Assembly: GCA_052148155.1 (NCBI GenBank)
Contig: JBKQIY010000030.1
Location: 1-59,086 of the forward strand
Length of the DNA stretch: 59,086 nucleotides
Source of the DNA: JBBQER01 sp052148155
GTDB lineage: Bacteria > Actinomycetota > Acidimicrobiia > IMCC26256 > PALSA-610
Direction: 5' to 3'
Part shown: positions 1 through 8,907 of the stretch, piece after piece
How the letters are laid out: every line of letters begins with the position of its first letter
How positions within the stretch are numbered: the stretch's first letter is position 1
The notes under the pieces: generated by a model
What the model was told of the DNA's origin: nothing
Database searches by the model: none
Seen by the model: the letters and a program-made list of their open reading frames with translations, nothing else
Translations under genes and position numbers: made by a program

Positions 1-3000
1 TGAGGCCGCCCTGCAGTGCGTACTCCACCCTGCCTTCCTGAGTGAAACCGAGATTGCCACCTTCGCCGACGGCGCGGCAGCGCAGCTCGGCACCGTCGAC
101 ACGGACCGCGTCGGTCGCTTTGTCGCCCACATCGGCGCTCGATTCTTGACGCGCTTTGACGTAGGTGCCGATACCGCCGTTGTAGAGCAGGTCGACGGGA
201 GCCCGCAGGATCGCGCCGATCAGCTCGGCCGGCGTGCACGCGGTGATCGCCGCGTCGATGTCGAGACGGGCTCGAACTTCGTCGGTGATCACGATCGACT
301 TCGCAGTGCGGGGGTAGACGCCACCACCTCGAGACAACCTGTTCCGGTCATAGTCAGCCCACGACGACTGCGGCAGGTCAAACAGACGCTTGCGTTCCTG
401 CCACGCAGGCTCGGCGTCGGGATCAGGATCGAGGAATACATGCCGGTGGTCGAAGGCGGCGACGAGCCGGATGTGATGTGACAGCAACATCCCGTTGCCG
501 AACACGTCGCCCGACATGTCGCCGATACCAACGACAGTAAAGTCGTCGCGGTCGGGATCCATCGCCAGGTGACGGAAGTGGCGGCGCACGGACTCCCAAG
601 CGCCGCGAGCGGTGATCCCCATCACTTTGTGGTCGTAGCCGTCGGTCCCGCCCGACGCGAACGCATCGCCGAGCCAGAATCCGCGAGCACACGCGATCTC
701 ATTCGCGACATCGGAGAACGTTGCGGTGCCCTTATCGGCCGCGACGACAAGATAGGGATCGTCGCCATCGAAGCGCACGACCCGTGCGGGAGGCACAACC
801 ACCGACGAACCGTCATTGCCGGTGACGAGGTTGTCGGTCACATCGAGGAGGCCGGCGATGAAGAGGCGATAGCAGGCCTCGACCTCGGCGTGGAGCTGTG
901 CCGGGTCGACGGGCGGCTGCTTGACGACGAAGCCGCCCTTCGCGCCGGACGGAACAATCACTGCGTTCTTGACCGTCTGGGCCTTCATCAGGCCGAGCAC
1001 CTCCGTGCGGAAATCTTCGCGACGGTCCGACCATCGGATGCCGCCGCGCGCGACTCGACCCGCACGTAAATGCACGCCTTCCACGCGAGGCGAGTACACG
1101 AAGACCTCGAACATCGGTCGGGGAAGTGGCAGGTCGGGAACCTGCGCAGGATTCAACTTGAGCACGACGCACGGACGGGGACGACCACCCTCGTCGGTCT
1201 GAAACCAATTCGTGCGATCGGTGGCGAGCACGAGATGCAACAACGCCCGAAGGATGCGGTCCTCGTCGAGGCTGACGATCGCGTCGACGGCGGCGGTGAT
1301 CTCATCGACGTGCGGCTGCCAGGTTCGGGCTGCGTTGCGTTCCTCCGCCTCGCCGGCACGGGTGGGGTCGAAACGCGAACGGAAGAGCAACACGAGCCGG
1401 CGCGCGACGTCAGGATGAGCGGCGAGCGTCCGTGCGACATACGTCTGACTGAACGGCGTCCCGACCTGGCGCAGATAACGGCTGAACGCGCGGAGCAGCG
1501 CCACCTCTCGCCACGACAGGCTGGCAAGCAGCACAAGCTGGTTCAACACGTCGTCTTCGGCGTCTCCGGCTGATACCGCGAGGAAGGCGTCTTCGAACAG
1601 GTCGTACGCAGCGGCCGGAGTGTCCGCCGGACCTCGTAGCCGAAAGTGTTTGATCCAGCGGGGAGCACGGCCCGCGGGAGTGACCGTGTACGGATGTTCG
1701 TCGTCGACGATCACGCCCATGTTCGTGAGTCGCGGCAGTACTTCGGAGAGTGAAGGCTGCGCGCCGAGCCCGTAGAGCTCGAGGTCGAGGTGCTCGGTGT
1801 CTCCCGAGAGCCGGACCGCGAGCGCCGGCGCACCATCGGCGTCGAGCGCTACGAGTTCGGGCAGATCGGCGAGGGCCGCCTCCGCCGAAACATCTTCCTG
1901 ATAGGAGGCCGGAAACGCCGCACCCCACGTTCGGAGAAGGTCGAGTCCCGCCTCTTCACCATGCGCTCGAACGAGCGCATCACGCAGGTCGTCGGCCCAC
2001 GCGCGGGCCGCGGCGGCAACGCGAGCCTCCACCGCGGCAACGTCGACTGATCGGTCGAGCGACGTGGCCGGGTCGACGCGCAACACGTAGTGCAAGCGAG
2101 CGAGCACCGAGGCAGACAGACGGGCGTTCCACTCGTAGCTCGACGCCCCGAACGCGTCGACGAGGACGTTGGAGATACCAACTCGCACTGGTGTCGTGTA
2201 ACGATCGCGCGGGACGAACACGAGGCACGAGATGAAGCGGCCAAATTGCTCACGGTGCACGAACATCCGCACCCGCCGCCGTTCCTGCAGCCGGACGATG
2301 CCCATCGCGATATCGAACAGTTCAGCCGCGTCGATCTGAAAAAGGTCGTCGCGTGGGTAGCTCTCGAGGATGGCGATTAGATCCTTGAAATCGTGACTGG
2401 CCGGCGCGAATCCCGCTCGCTCGATCACCTCGGACACTTTGCGGCGCAGGACCGGTACATCGATCGGACTGCCGGTGTACGCCGACGACGTGAACAGGCC
2501 GAGAAAGCGGTGCTCGCCGATCACGTTGCCCTCGATGTCGTAGCGCTTCACACCGACGTAGTCGAGGTAGGTCGGACGGTGCACCGTCGAGCGCGCATTG
2601 GCCTTGGTGAGGACGAGCAGGGTCGGCTCGCGTGCCTTGGCCCTGATCGCGGCCGGGAGCCTCGAGAAACTGTCGGACGCATATGCGTGTCCGTCGGTGT
2701 CGCGGTGGCGGAGGATCCCCAGACCACTCCCCGCTACTGCGGCGAGAAGATCGTCGCCGTTCGCGTCCCGGCCGAGGTCATATTTCCGGTAGCCCAAAAA
2801 TGTGAAGTGCTGCGCAGTCATCCAGCGGAGCAACGCTGGGCCGTCAGCCAGCTCGTCGGCGTCGATGGGGGGCGGTTGCGCGTCGAGGTCGTCGACGACC
2901 GCGTCCACGGCCGCCAGCATCTTCAACCAGTCGCTGGTCGCGGCGCGTACGTCGTCGAGCACCCGCTCGAGATCGTCGCGTAGCGCGGCGATGATCTCGA

Positions 3001-3496
3001 CCGACGTTTCCCGATCAACCTCCACGTGGAGCCACGATTCGCGGATCGCGTCCGACGAATGGTCCGACAGGTCCGCGGCGAGGAGAGTTCCGTCGTCGGC
3101 GCGTGTCACATCGAGCACTGGGTGCACGACGAGGTGGACACCGAGGTCGTGACGGTCGATGGCCATGGTGACCGAGTCGACGAGGAACGGCATGTCGTCG
3201 TTGACGATGTCGATCAACGTGTGCGGAGCGTCCCAACCCTCGGAGGAGACGGTTGGTGTATGAACCCGCACCGCGGCACGGCCGCCAGCCCGGCGAAATC
3301 CGACCTGCCAGTGCGCGATCGCGGCGCGTGCCAGATGGTCCGCATCGGAGAGCGCGAGGTCGTCGATCGCGCCCTGCGCGTAGTACGCCATGACGAAGGC
3401 TTCGAGCGTGTCTGGGTGCCCGCCCGCCGCGAGCTCGCCGGCGGTTTGGGCGACCACCGCGCGCAATGTCTCGCGCGCTTCATGGCCGGTCCGCAC
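1..3496 (-). CDS. gdh: NAD-specific glutamate dehydrogenase, large (180-kDa class), 3' end outside window
   Basis: Oxidative deamination of glutamate to 2-oxoglutarate with NAD, in the cytoplasm. The reverse strand reads open for 1165 codons to the window edge. Diagnostic family motifs are present: HFTFLGYRKYD near residues 229-239, ARGGIRWSDRREDF near 817-830, then VLGLMKAQTVKNAVIVPSGAKGG, and GDMSGDVFGNGMLLS. The read ends inside GGNLGFTQEGRVEYAL, just before the expected NTD-x-IDNSAG block, so about 430 C-terminal residues of a usual ~1600 lie outside. I take GTG at 3496 because the frame has no earlier start and the family has a helix before the FxxxYY segment; ATG at 3391 is the alternative. 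It is divergent from the histidinol-phosphatase gene with about 43 bases between. Identification is firm; the start is less so. Confidence 0.93.
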   Translation of the reverse strand, partial: MRTGHEARETLRAVVAQTAGELAAGGHPDTLEAFVMAYYAQGAIDDLALSDADHLARAAIAHWQVGFRRAGGRAAVRVHTPTVSSEGWDAPHTLIDIVNDDMPFLVDSVTMAIDRHDLGVHLVVHPVLDVTRADDGTLLAADLSDHSSDAIRESWLHVEVDRETSVEIIAALRDDLERVLDDVRAATSDWLKMLAAVDAVVDDLDAQPPPIDADELADGPALLRWMTAQHFTFLGYRKYDLGRDANGDDLLAAVAGSGLGILRHRDTDGHAYASDSFSRLPAAIRAKAREPTLLVLTKANARSTVHRPTYLDYVGVKRYDIEGNVIGEHRFLGLFTSSAYTGSPIDVPVLRRKVSEVIERAGFAPASHDFKDLIAILESYPRDDLFQIDAAELFDIAMGIVRLQERRRVRMFVHREQFGRFISCLVFVPRDRYTTPVRVGISNVLVDAFGASSYEWNARLSASVLARLHYVLRVDPATSLDRSVDVAAVEARVAAAARAWADDLRDALVRAHGEEAGLDLLRTWGAAFPASYQEDVSAEAALADLPELVALDADGAPALAVRLSGDTEHLDLELYGLGAQPSLSEVLPRLTNMGVIVDDEHPYTVTPAGRAPRWIKHFRLRGPADTPAAAYDLFEDAFLAVSAGDAEDDVLNQLVLLASLSWREVALLRAFSRYLRQVGTPFSQTYVARTLAAHPDVARRLVLLFRSRFDPTRAGEAEERNAARTWQPHVDEITAAVDAIVSLDEDRILRALLHLVLATDRTNWFQTDEGGRPRPCVVLKLNPAQVPDLPLPRPMFEVFVYSPRVEGVHLRAGRVARGGIRWSDRREDFRTEVLGLMKAQTVKNAVIVPSGAKGGFVVKQPPVDPAQLHAEVEACYRLFIAGLLDVTDNLVTGNDGSSVVVPPARVVRFDGDDPYLVVAADKGTATFSDVANEIACARGFWLGDAFASGGTDGYDHKVMGITARGAWESVRRHFRHLAMDPDRDDFTVVGIGDMSGDVFGNGMLLSHHIRLVAAFDHRHVFLDPDPDAEPAWQERKRLFDLPQSSWADYDRNRLSRGGGVYPRTAKSIVITDEVRARLDIDAAITACTPAELIGAILRAPVDLLYNGGIGTYVKARQESSADVGDKATDAVRVDGAELRCRAVGEGGNLGFTQEGRVEYALQGGL

Positions 3497-3539
3497 GAGC
3501 GGACCATACCGTCTCGCTCCCGGCCCGTATGCTCCATCC

Positions 3540-4316
3540 GTGGACATCGCCGCGCATCTGGAGCTCGCGCTCGAGCTCGCCGATGCCGCCGACGCGATCA
3601 CGATGGCGCGTTTTCGGGCCGCTGATCTCATCGTGACAACCAAGCCCGATCTCACTCCGGTCAGTGAGGCCGACCAAGCCGTGGAACAGACGATTCGCGA
3701 ACGCTTGGCCCGCACGACCGGTCACGCGGTGCTCGGCGAGGAGTTCGGATCCGACCCCGGCGCGGCCGACGACGCCGAGTTCCGCTGGATCATCGATCCG
3801 ATCGACGGAACGAAGAGTTACGTGCGCGGACTTCCGATCTGGGCCACGCTCATCGGGCTGGAGCACGCCGGAGAGCTGGTTCTTGGTGTTGCGTCGGCGC
3901 CCGCGTTGCAGTCCCGCTGGTGGGCCGGTCGCGGTGTGGGTGCGTTCCGCGGCGGTGAGCGGATCGGCGTGTCCGCGATCTCGGAACTCGCTGACGCCCA
4001 GATTTCGTTCTCGTGGGACACGCGCGAGCGTTTCGACGCAGACGGGATCGGCGACAAGCTGCTGGCGCTCGCGCATCGGTGCTGGCGTTTCCGGGGCGTC
4101 GGCGACTTCTGGCAGCACGTGCTGGTCGCCGACGGCGCGGTCGACATCGCGATCGATCCGATCGTCAACGTTTGGGATATTGCGGCGCTCGTCCCGATCA
4201 TCGAGGAGGCCGGCGGTCGGTGGAGCACAATCGACGGTCGTGATGACGTCAACGGCGGCAACTTTGTCTCCACGAACGGGCCGTTGCACGACGCAGTCCT
4301 CGCAGCACTCGCGTAA
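3540..4316 (+). CDS. hisN: Histidinol-phosphatase, inositol-monophosphatase family
   Basis: 258 residues, the usual family length. It hydrolyses histidinol phosphate (the penultimate step of histidine synthesis) with a Mg-dependent IMPase fold. Visible motifs are the metal-binding GEEFG near residues 66-70, the signature WIIDPIDGTKSYVRGLP near 83-99, and the second metal site VWDIAALVPIIEEAGG near the C-terminus. KSYVRGLP after DGT matches the actinobacterial HisN subgroup rather than inositol-1-phosphatases, but an inositol or fructose bisphosphate substrate cannot be excluded. GTG at 3540 is chosen because the product then begins with the family helix; an in-frame upstream ATG would overlap the divergent glutamate dehydrogenase. 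The sugar kinase follows 44 bases downstream, possibly in the same transcript. Confidence 0.85.
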   Translation: MDIAAHLELALELADAADAITMARFRAADLIVTTKPDLTPVSEADQAVEQTIRERLARTTGHAVLGEEFGSDPGAADDAEFRWIIDPIDGTKSYVRGLPIWATLIGLEHAGELVLGVASAPALQSRWWAGRGVGAFRGGERIGVSAISELADAQISFSWDTRERFDADGIGDKLLALAHRCWRFRGVGDFWQHVLVADGAVDIAIDPIVNVWDIAALVPIIEEAGGRWSTIDGRDDVNGGNFVSTNGPLHDAVLAALA

Positions 4317-4360
4317 CCTTCCGCCCAACTTCGGAGATCTTGTCCTCGAGAGCGGAGAGC

Positions 4361-5683
4361 ATGGCTACGGCGTCGAGCGTGACCGTCGGGATCGACATCG
4401 GAACGTCGTCGGTGAAAGCGATCGCGGCCGACGACGACGGCAACGTGGTGGCGCGGGCTCGCATCCCTCACGCATTCCAGGTGCCCAGCCCTCAACGGTT
4501 CGAGCACGACGCCCGCCGCGCCTGGCACGACGGGCCGCTGCGCGCGCTCGAAGCGCTCGGCGACGTCGACCCCCGTGCCGTGTCCGTCGCCGCGATGGTC
4601 CCGTCTCTCACCGCAGTCGACGAGGCCGGGATCCCGCTCACGCCGGGCTTGCTCTACGGCGACGAACGTGGGCATCAGGCGGAGAAGTCCCACCAACCGG
4701 AGCGAGGCGAACTCGCCGAATTTCTACGCTGGCAGGCGCGCGAGCGACCCGATGCGCACGGGTACTGGATGGCTCAAGCCGTTGCGAATCACGCGCTCTC
4801 GGGAACTGCGAGCATCTCGTTCATCGTGGCTGCCACGGCGGGCGCGCTCTTCGACTGGAAAGGCTGGGACGCGAATCTGCTCGCGAGTTGCGGCGCTCGC
4901 GGCGATCAAATGCCCGTGATCGGACCGCCGGGCAAAGCGCTGGCCGAGGTGAACGGCCGCAAAAACTGTGTGCTCGAAGGAGGCTCGGTCGACGCGTTCG
5001 CCGAGCAGCTCGTCGCCGGGGCGAGCACGGTCGGCGACGTATTAGTGATTCTCGGAACAACATTGATCGTCTGGTCCGTCGTCCCCGAAGCAGTCGACGT
5101 CCCGAGCTTTTACGCGATGCCCAATACTGCGGCGGGCACGTTTCTCGTCGGTGGCCCGAGCAATGCGGGCGGTCTGTTCCTCAACTGGGCGAGCGCACTG
5201 TTAGGCGACGAGGCCGGCACAGTCGACCCGGCCCGGGTCCCGCTGTGGGTGCCGTACCCACGTGGTGAGCGCGTCCCGTTGCAGGATCCCGACCGGCGGG
5301 CCCAACTCGTCGATCTCGATCTCACCCACGGGCCGGCTGCCGCGCGTCGAGCCGCGTTCGAGGCGACCGCGTTCGCGGCGCGTCGCATGATCGAGGCCAG
5401 CCCCGTTCCGGCGACGCGCATCGTTGCGACAGGCGGAGGCATCCGGCTCGACGGCTGGGTGGATGCGCTCGCCGACTGCACCGGCCTGGCCGTACACGTG
5501 TGCGCCATCCCCGAAGGCGGCGCGCTCGGCGCGGCCTTTCTCGCCCGGCTCGCGTGTGGGCTGGAAACGTCGATGGCCGACGCGAGCCGATGGGCGCGTA
5601 CGGCGCGCGTCGTCGATCCGTCACCAATCTGGCAACCGCACGTCGATGCACGCTACGAGCGATTCCGCGACGTCGCAGGCTAG
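4361..5683 (+). CDS. FGGY-family carbohydrate kinase
   Basis: 440 residues, slightly shorter than typical xylulokinases (about 480-500). It would phosphorylate a sugar or polyol with ATP. The N-terminal phosphate-1 loop reads GIDIGTSSVKAIAADDDG (residues 8-25) and the C-terminal FGGY ATPase loop reads ATGGGIRLDGWVDALAD, followed by PEGGALGAAFLA. The DERG segment near residue 104 sits where family members carry the catalytic Asp. ATG at 4361 is chosen because a purine-rich GAGAGCGGAGAG precedes it; TTG at 4340 is in frame but lacks such a site. The substrate cannot be read from the sequence, and its neighbours (HisN, ferredoxin) give no pathway hint. Confidence 0.85.
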   Translation: MATASSVTVGIDIGTSSVKAIAADDDGNVVARARIPHAFQVPSPQRFEHDARRAWHDGPLRALEALGDVDPRAVSVAAMVPSLTAVDEAGIPLTPGLLYGDERGHQAEKSHQPERGELAEFLRWQARERPDAHGYWMAQAVANHALSGTASISFIVAATAGALFDWKGWDANLLASCGARGDQMPVIGPPGKALAEVNGRKNCVLEGGSVDAFAEQLVAGASTVGDVLVILGTTLIVWSVVPEAVDVPSFYAMPNTAAGTFLVGGPSNAGGLFLNWASALLGDEAGTVDPARVPLWVPYPRGERVPLQDPDRRAQLVDLDLTHGPAAARRAAFEATAFAARRMIEASPVPATRIVATGGGIRLDGWVDALADCTGLAVHVCAIPEGGALGAAFLARLACGLETSMADASRWARTARVVDPSPIWQPHVDARYERFRDVAG

Positions 5684-5707
5684 GTTCCAAACATCAGGGA
5701 GATGCTG

Positions 5708-5917
5708 ATGGCGCTGGACATCAAGATCGATCGCGACAACTGCATGGGCTCCGGGAACTGCTCGTTCTGGGCGCCGGGCGTGTTCGATCTCGACGACGAC
5801 GGGATCGCGGTCGTCATCGACGCCGCAGCGGCCGGCGACGACAAGATCGTGCTCGCCGCCCAGGGTTGTCCGACCCAGGCGATCGCGATTTTCGACGGCG
5901 ATACGAAACTGGTCTGA
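5708..5917 (+). CDS. Small single-cluster ferredoxin, 3Fe-4S cytochrome P450 type
   Basis: 69 residues. The pattern CMGSGNC, then APGVFDLDDDG, then CPTQAI near the C-terminus gives three cluster cysteines, with Gly where a fourth (CxxC) ligand would be. This is the hallmark of the 3Fe-4S ferredoxins that pass electrons to cytochrome P450s or oxygenases in actinobacteria. ATG at 5708 has AGGGAG at 5696-5701 at a proper distance; ATG at 5702 abuts that site and is less likely. No P450 or reductase gene is within view, so its partner must be elsewhere or be one of the nearby oxidoreductases. It lies 46 bases before the fused acyl-CoA dehydrogenase gene and may be co-transcribed with it. Confidence 0.85.
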   Translation: MALDIKIDRDNCMGSGNCSFWAPGVFDLDDDGIAVVIDAAAAGDDKIVLAAQGCPTQAIAIFDGDTKLV

Positions 5918-5963
5918 GCGCCTCAACTTGGTCTCATCGTGATGGTTCTGCGACGATCCTCGT

Positions 5964-8096
5964 ATGGCGATCGGCATCACCGAAGAGCACGAGGAACTGC
6001 GTCAGGCCGTTAGGCGGTTCGCCGACACGAAGATCCCGCCGAGCGCGGCGCGGGCGGTGGTCGACGCGCAGACTGAGACGAGGCCCGGATTCTGGGCGGC
6101 GTTGTGTGAGCCGGGCTGGCTCGGCCTGCATGTCGCCGAACACAACGGCGGCGCCGGATACGGGCTGGTCGAACAAGCGGTTGTGATTGAGGAACTCGGA
6201 CGCGCGTGCGCTCCGGGCCCGTATCTCGCGACTGCGCTCGCGGCGGCGGTGCTCGACGAAGTCGACGGTCCCGCGGCTGCGGCCTGGTTGCCGAAGCTGG
6301 CGTCGGGAACATGTACCGGCGCGGTCGCGTTGAGCGGCTCTCGGCCGGTGCTCGGCGGCCACGACGCCGACGTGATCGTGTGTGAGCTCGATCAGCAATG
6401 GTACGCGCTCGACGCCGCGACCGTACACGCGAAGGAGCTGGCGAGCATCGACCTCACCCGTCGCGTCGCGCAGCTCGATCTCGACGGCGTGCGCGGTTCC
6501 GCCGACCAACTTTTGTCGGGCCTTCGTGCGGAACGGGTTCGCGATCTCGCTTCGGTTCTCCTCGCGGCCGAGGCGGTCGGAGTGGCCCAATGGTGTGTTG
6601 AGACGGCGGCCGAGTATGCGAAGGTGCGGGTGCAGTTCGGGCGCCCGATCGGTCAGTTCCAGGGTGTGAAGCATCGCTGCGCCGACATGCTGGCGCGCAC
6701 CGAACTCGCACGCGCGGCTGTCTGGGACGCAGCGCGGGCTGCCAGAGATGCCGGCAACGGTGACGGCCTGGCGATTGCGTCGGCGGCTGCGTTGGCGTTC
6801 GATGCCGCGTTCTTGAACGGCAAGGACTGCGTGCAGACACTCGGCGGGATCGGCTTCACCTGGGAGCACGACGCGCACCTGTACCTGCGCCGCGCCATCA
6901 CGTTGCACCAACTCGCAGGGACACCCGACGAGTGGCGCGTGCGGGCCGCCCGCGAAGTGCAGGCGGGCGGGCGCCGGCGCCTCGCCGTCGACCTCGGACC
7001 TGAGGCTGAGTCCCACCGCGCGGCCGTGCGTGCCGTTGTCGACGAGGTGAAGGACCTCCCGCCGCTCGGCCAGCGCGAGCGCCTCGCGCGCGACGGCTAC
7101 CTCACGCCGGGCTGGCCCCGGCCGTGGGGTCGTGATGCGAAAGCGCTCGAGCTGCTCGTCATCGAGGAGGAGTTCCGTTCCGCGAAGGTGCCGCGCGCCA
7201 ACATCGGTGTCGGTGCGTGGGCGCTGCCGACGCTGATCGTCTACGGAACGCCCGAACAGCAGGAGCGGTGGATATCGCCGACGCTGCGCGGCGAGATCAA
7301 CTGGTGCCAGCTGTTCAGTGAGCCCGGCGCGGGTTCTGATCTCGCGGCGCTGTCGACCCGCGCGACTCGCGTCGAGGGAGGCTGGGTCCTCAACGGTCAG
7401 AAGGTATGGACCTCGCTCGCCCGCCAAGCCGAGTGGGGGATATGTCTGGCGCGAAGCGCGCCGGAGCGACCGAAGCACGAAGGGATCTCGTGCTTCATGG
7501 TCGACATGACGACACCGGGCATCGACATTCGGCCGCTGCGCGAGCTGACGGGCAACGAAACCTTCAACGAGGTGTTCTTCGACGACGTGTTCGTACCCGA
7601 AGACTGTCTGGTCGGAGACGAGCACGACGGCTGGCGCTGCGCGCGTACCACCCTCGCTAACGAACGGGTGTACATGGGCGGCAGCAACACGATCGGCGGC
7701 GGTGTGGTCGGCGCGTTGCGGGCAGCTGAACTCCGCGGTCTGTCGGACGACCGGCTCGCGCTCGCCGAGGTCGGCGATCTCGCCGTGACCGGTCACGCGT
7801 TGGCTGTGCTCGGTTTCCGGATGACGTTGCAGGCACTGGCCGGCGCCGACCCGTCGGGTTCGGAAGCGGCGGTTCGCAAGCTCCTCGGTGTACAGCACGA
7901 TCAGCACGTCCAAGAGGTTGGGCTTTCGCTGATGGGCGCCGACGCCGCCGCCACTGACGGCGAGGCCGGAGCATGGGCGTCGGCGTTCTTGTTCAATCGC
8001 TGCCTCACCATCGCCGGGGGGACCAGCGACGTGCAGCGCAACGTGATCGCCGAACGCCTGCTGGGCCTGCCCCGCGATCCCGAACCGGGCCAATAG
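5964..8096 (+). CDS. Fused two-domain acyl-CoA dehydrogenase, FadE34-like
   Basis: 710 residues, about twice a normal acyl-CoA dehydrogenase, containing two tandem copies of the fold. The first half ends with VQFGRPIGQFQGVKHRCADML (near 223-243, read as two adjoining motifs) and TLGGIGFTWEHDAHL (near 292). The second half carries the FAD/substrate motif FSEPGAGSDLAAL (near 451), NGQKVWTS and the C-terminal GGTSDVQRNVIAERLLG. Length and fusion match mycobacterial FadE34 (ChsE3), a steroid side-chain acyl-CoA dehydrogenase. FAD-dependent alpha,beta-desaturation of a bulky acyl-CoA is the likely reaction; which domain keeps the catalytic base needs an alignment. It heads a run of CoA-metabolism genes on the same strand. 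The fusion is certain, the steroid substrate inferred. Confidence 0.88.
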   Translation: MAIGITEEHEELRQAVRRFADTKIPPSAARAVVDAQTETRPGFWAALCEPGWLGLHVAEHNGGAGYGLVEQAVVIEELGRACAPGPYLATALAAAVLDEVDGPAAAAWLPKLASGTCTGAVALSGSRPVLGGHDADVIVCELDQQWYALDAATVHAKELASIDLTRRVAQLDLDGVRGSADQLLSGLRAERVRDLASVLLAAEAVGVAQWCVETAAEYAKVRVQFGRPIGQFQGVKHRCADMLARTELARAAVWDAARAARDAGNGDGLAIASAAALAFDAAFLNGKDCVQTLGGIGFTWEHDAHLYLRRAITLHQLAGTPDEWRVRAAREVQAGGRRRLAVDLGPEAESHRAAVRAVVDEVKDLPPLGQRERLARDGYLTPGWPRPWGRDAKALELLVIEEEFRSAKVPRANIGVGAWALPTLIVYGTPEQQERWISPTLRGEINWCQLFSEPGAGSDLAALSTRATRVEGGWVLNGQKVWTSLARQAEWGICLARSAPERPKHEGISCFMVDMTTPGIDIRPLRELTGNETFNEVFFDDVFVPEDCLVGDEHDGWRCARTTLANERVYMGGSNTIGGGVVGALRAAELRGLSDDRLALAEVGDLAVTGHALAVLGFRMTLQALAGADPSGSEAAVRKLLGVQHDQHVQEVGLSLMGADAAATDGEAGAWASAFLFNRCLTIAGGTSDVQRNVIAERLLGLPRDPEPGQ

Positions 8097-8169
8097 GCGG
8101 GGCCGGACCGGGGGCCGAATCCCTCGCCCGAGGCCGGTTTCGGCCGATCAGCACCGTGATGGGGGGCTC

Positions 8170-8173
8170 GGAG
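8170..8173 (+). promoter_or_regulatory. Ribosome binding site that decides the start at 8180
   Basis: GGAG six bases before ATG 8180. The in-frame ATG at 8159 has no comparable site, so the shorter product is preferred. Confidence 0.45.
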
Positions 8174-8179
8174 CAAGCC

Positions 8180-8395
8180 ATGATCGCGACCACCACTCGC
8201 CTGGTCCCGCCGGAACGGGCGGCTGTCCCGAGCTGTGGCTTGCCGCCGGATCAGATACACGAGTGGCTGGAGCGTCTGCAAGAGGACCTGCGCCGCGTGT
8301 GGGCCCGCCTCGAGTACCTGCGCGCCGAGCAGTCGCGGCTCGAAAACCAACAGCACCTCCTCGGCGAGCTCCTCGCCGCCAGCGCGGCGGTCTGA
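8180..8395 (+). CDS. Small coiled-coil hypothetical protein
   Basis: 71 residues, not a family I recognise. After a Pro-rich start it is one long charged helix (DQIHEWLERLQEDLRRVWAR, then LEYLRAEQSRLENQQHLLGE), with hydrophobic residues spaced as in a coiled coil, and a short Ala-rich tail. There are no membrane segment and no cysteine pair. Codon use resembles its neighbours and the GGAG site is well placed, which favours a real gene. It lies between the fused dehydrogenase and the MaoC gene, 83 bases after the former. An oligomerising accessory protein would fit, but nothing in the sequence shows its function. Confidence 0.55.
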   Translation: MIATTTRLVPPERAAVPSCGLPPDQIHEWLERLQEDLRRVWARLEYLRAEQSRLENQQHLLGELLAASAAV

Positions 8396-8408
8396 ACCGG
8401 CACGTCAG

Positions 8409-8437
8409 TTGACGCGCGTGTCAGGTTTGCCTTTAGC
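8409..8437 (+). promoter_or_regulatory. Putative promoter with overlapping palindromic operator upstream of MaoC gene
   Basis: TTGACG at 8409-8414 and TTTAGC at 8432-8437 are 17 bases apart, plausible -35 and -10 boxes for the MaoC gene starting at 8482. Overlapping the -35 box is a 14-base near-palindrome, TGACGCGCGTGTCA (8410-8423), with six of seven pairs matching. That size and placement is what a TetR-type repressor would use. The -10 box matches consensus only partly, so this is a candidate. Confidence 0.35.
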
Positions 8438-8481
8438 CTCCGTGCAGCACCGTTCGGTGGTCGTGCACGAAGGGACGAGAC

Positions 8482-8904
8482 ATGGGCGAGCGCAAGCTGC
8501 GCTACGACGACGTGAACGTCGGCGACGAGGCACCGCCGATCGACCATACGCTCACGCGTACCGATCTTGTGATGTACGCAGGAGCCTCGGGTGACTTCAA
8601 CCCGATGCACCACGACGAGGTCGCGGCCCAAGCAGCAGGTCTTCCCTCCGTTTTCGGGCACGGCATGTTCAGCGCCGGCCTCTTGGCGACGGCGGTCACG
8701 AACTTCGTCGGGATCGGCAACCTCACTTCGTACCGAGTGCGCTTCACGAAACAGACGTGGCCGGGAGAGACGCTCAGCACCACCGTCGCGGTGAGCGAGA
8801 AACGTCCCGGCAACGAGATCGTGCTCGAGTGCGCGCTCGTGAACGAGCACGGCGAAGCGAAGATCCAGGGCGAGGCCGTGGCCGTGTTGCCGGCCGAAGG
8901 CTGA
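8482..8904 (+). CDS. MaoC-like enoyl-CoA hydratase
   Basis: 140 residues, a single hot-dog domain. The hydratase-2 motif reads YAGASGDFNPMHHDEVAA near residues 32-49, retaining the Asp and His of the active site, followed by FGHGMFSAGLLA. It would hydrate a 2-enoyl-CoA in the cytoplasm. A purine-rich AAGGGACGAGA precedes the ATG. The next gene, encoding a DUF35 protein, starts three bases after its stop. In actinobacterial cholesterol side-chain degradation a MaoC protein (ChsH1) pairs with a MaoC-DUF35 protein (ChsH2), so the adjacency suggests a similar complex with the two parts split between genes. Reaction class is well supported; the substrate is inferred. Confidence 0.87.
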   Translation: MGERKLRYDDVNVGDEAPPIDHTLTRTDLVMYAGASGDFNPMHHDEVAAQAAGLPSVFGHGMFSAGLLATAVTNFVGIGNLTSYRVRFTKQTWPGETLSTTVAVSEKRPGNEIVLECALVNEHGEAKIQGEAVAVLPAEG

Positions 8905-8907
8905 CCG

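Noticed and set aside
3664..5268. 534-codon forward frame overlapping hisN and the FGGY kinase
   Set aside because: Both overlapped genes have strong motifs; this frame is rich in Arg, Ser and Pro in the way shifted frames of high-GC genes are.
5934..8093. 719-codon open frame on the reverse strand opposite the fused acyl-CoA dehydrogenase
   Set aside because: It is the antisense frame of a gene with clear acyl-CoA dehydrogenase motifs; the translation is Arg/Glu/Ala-rich with no domain and is an artefact of high-GC codon use.
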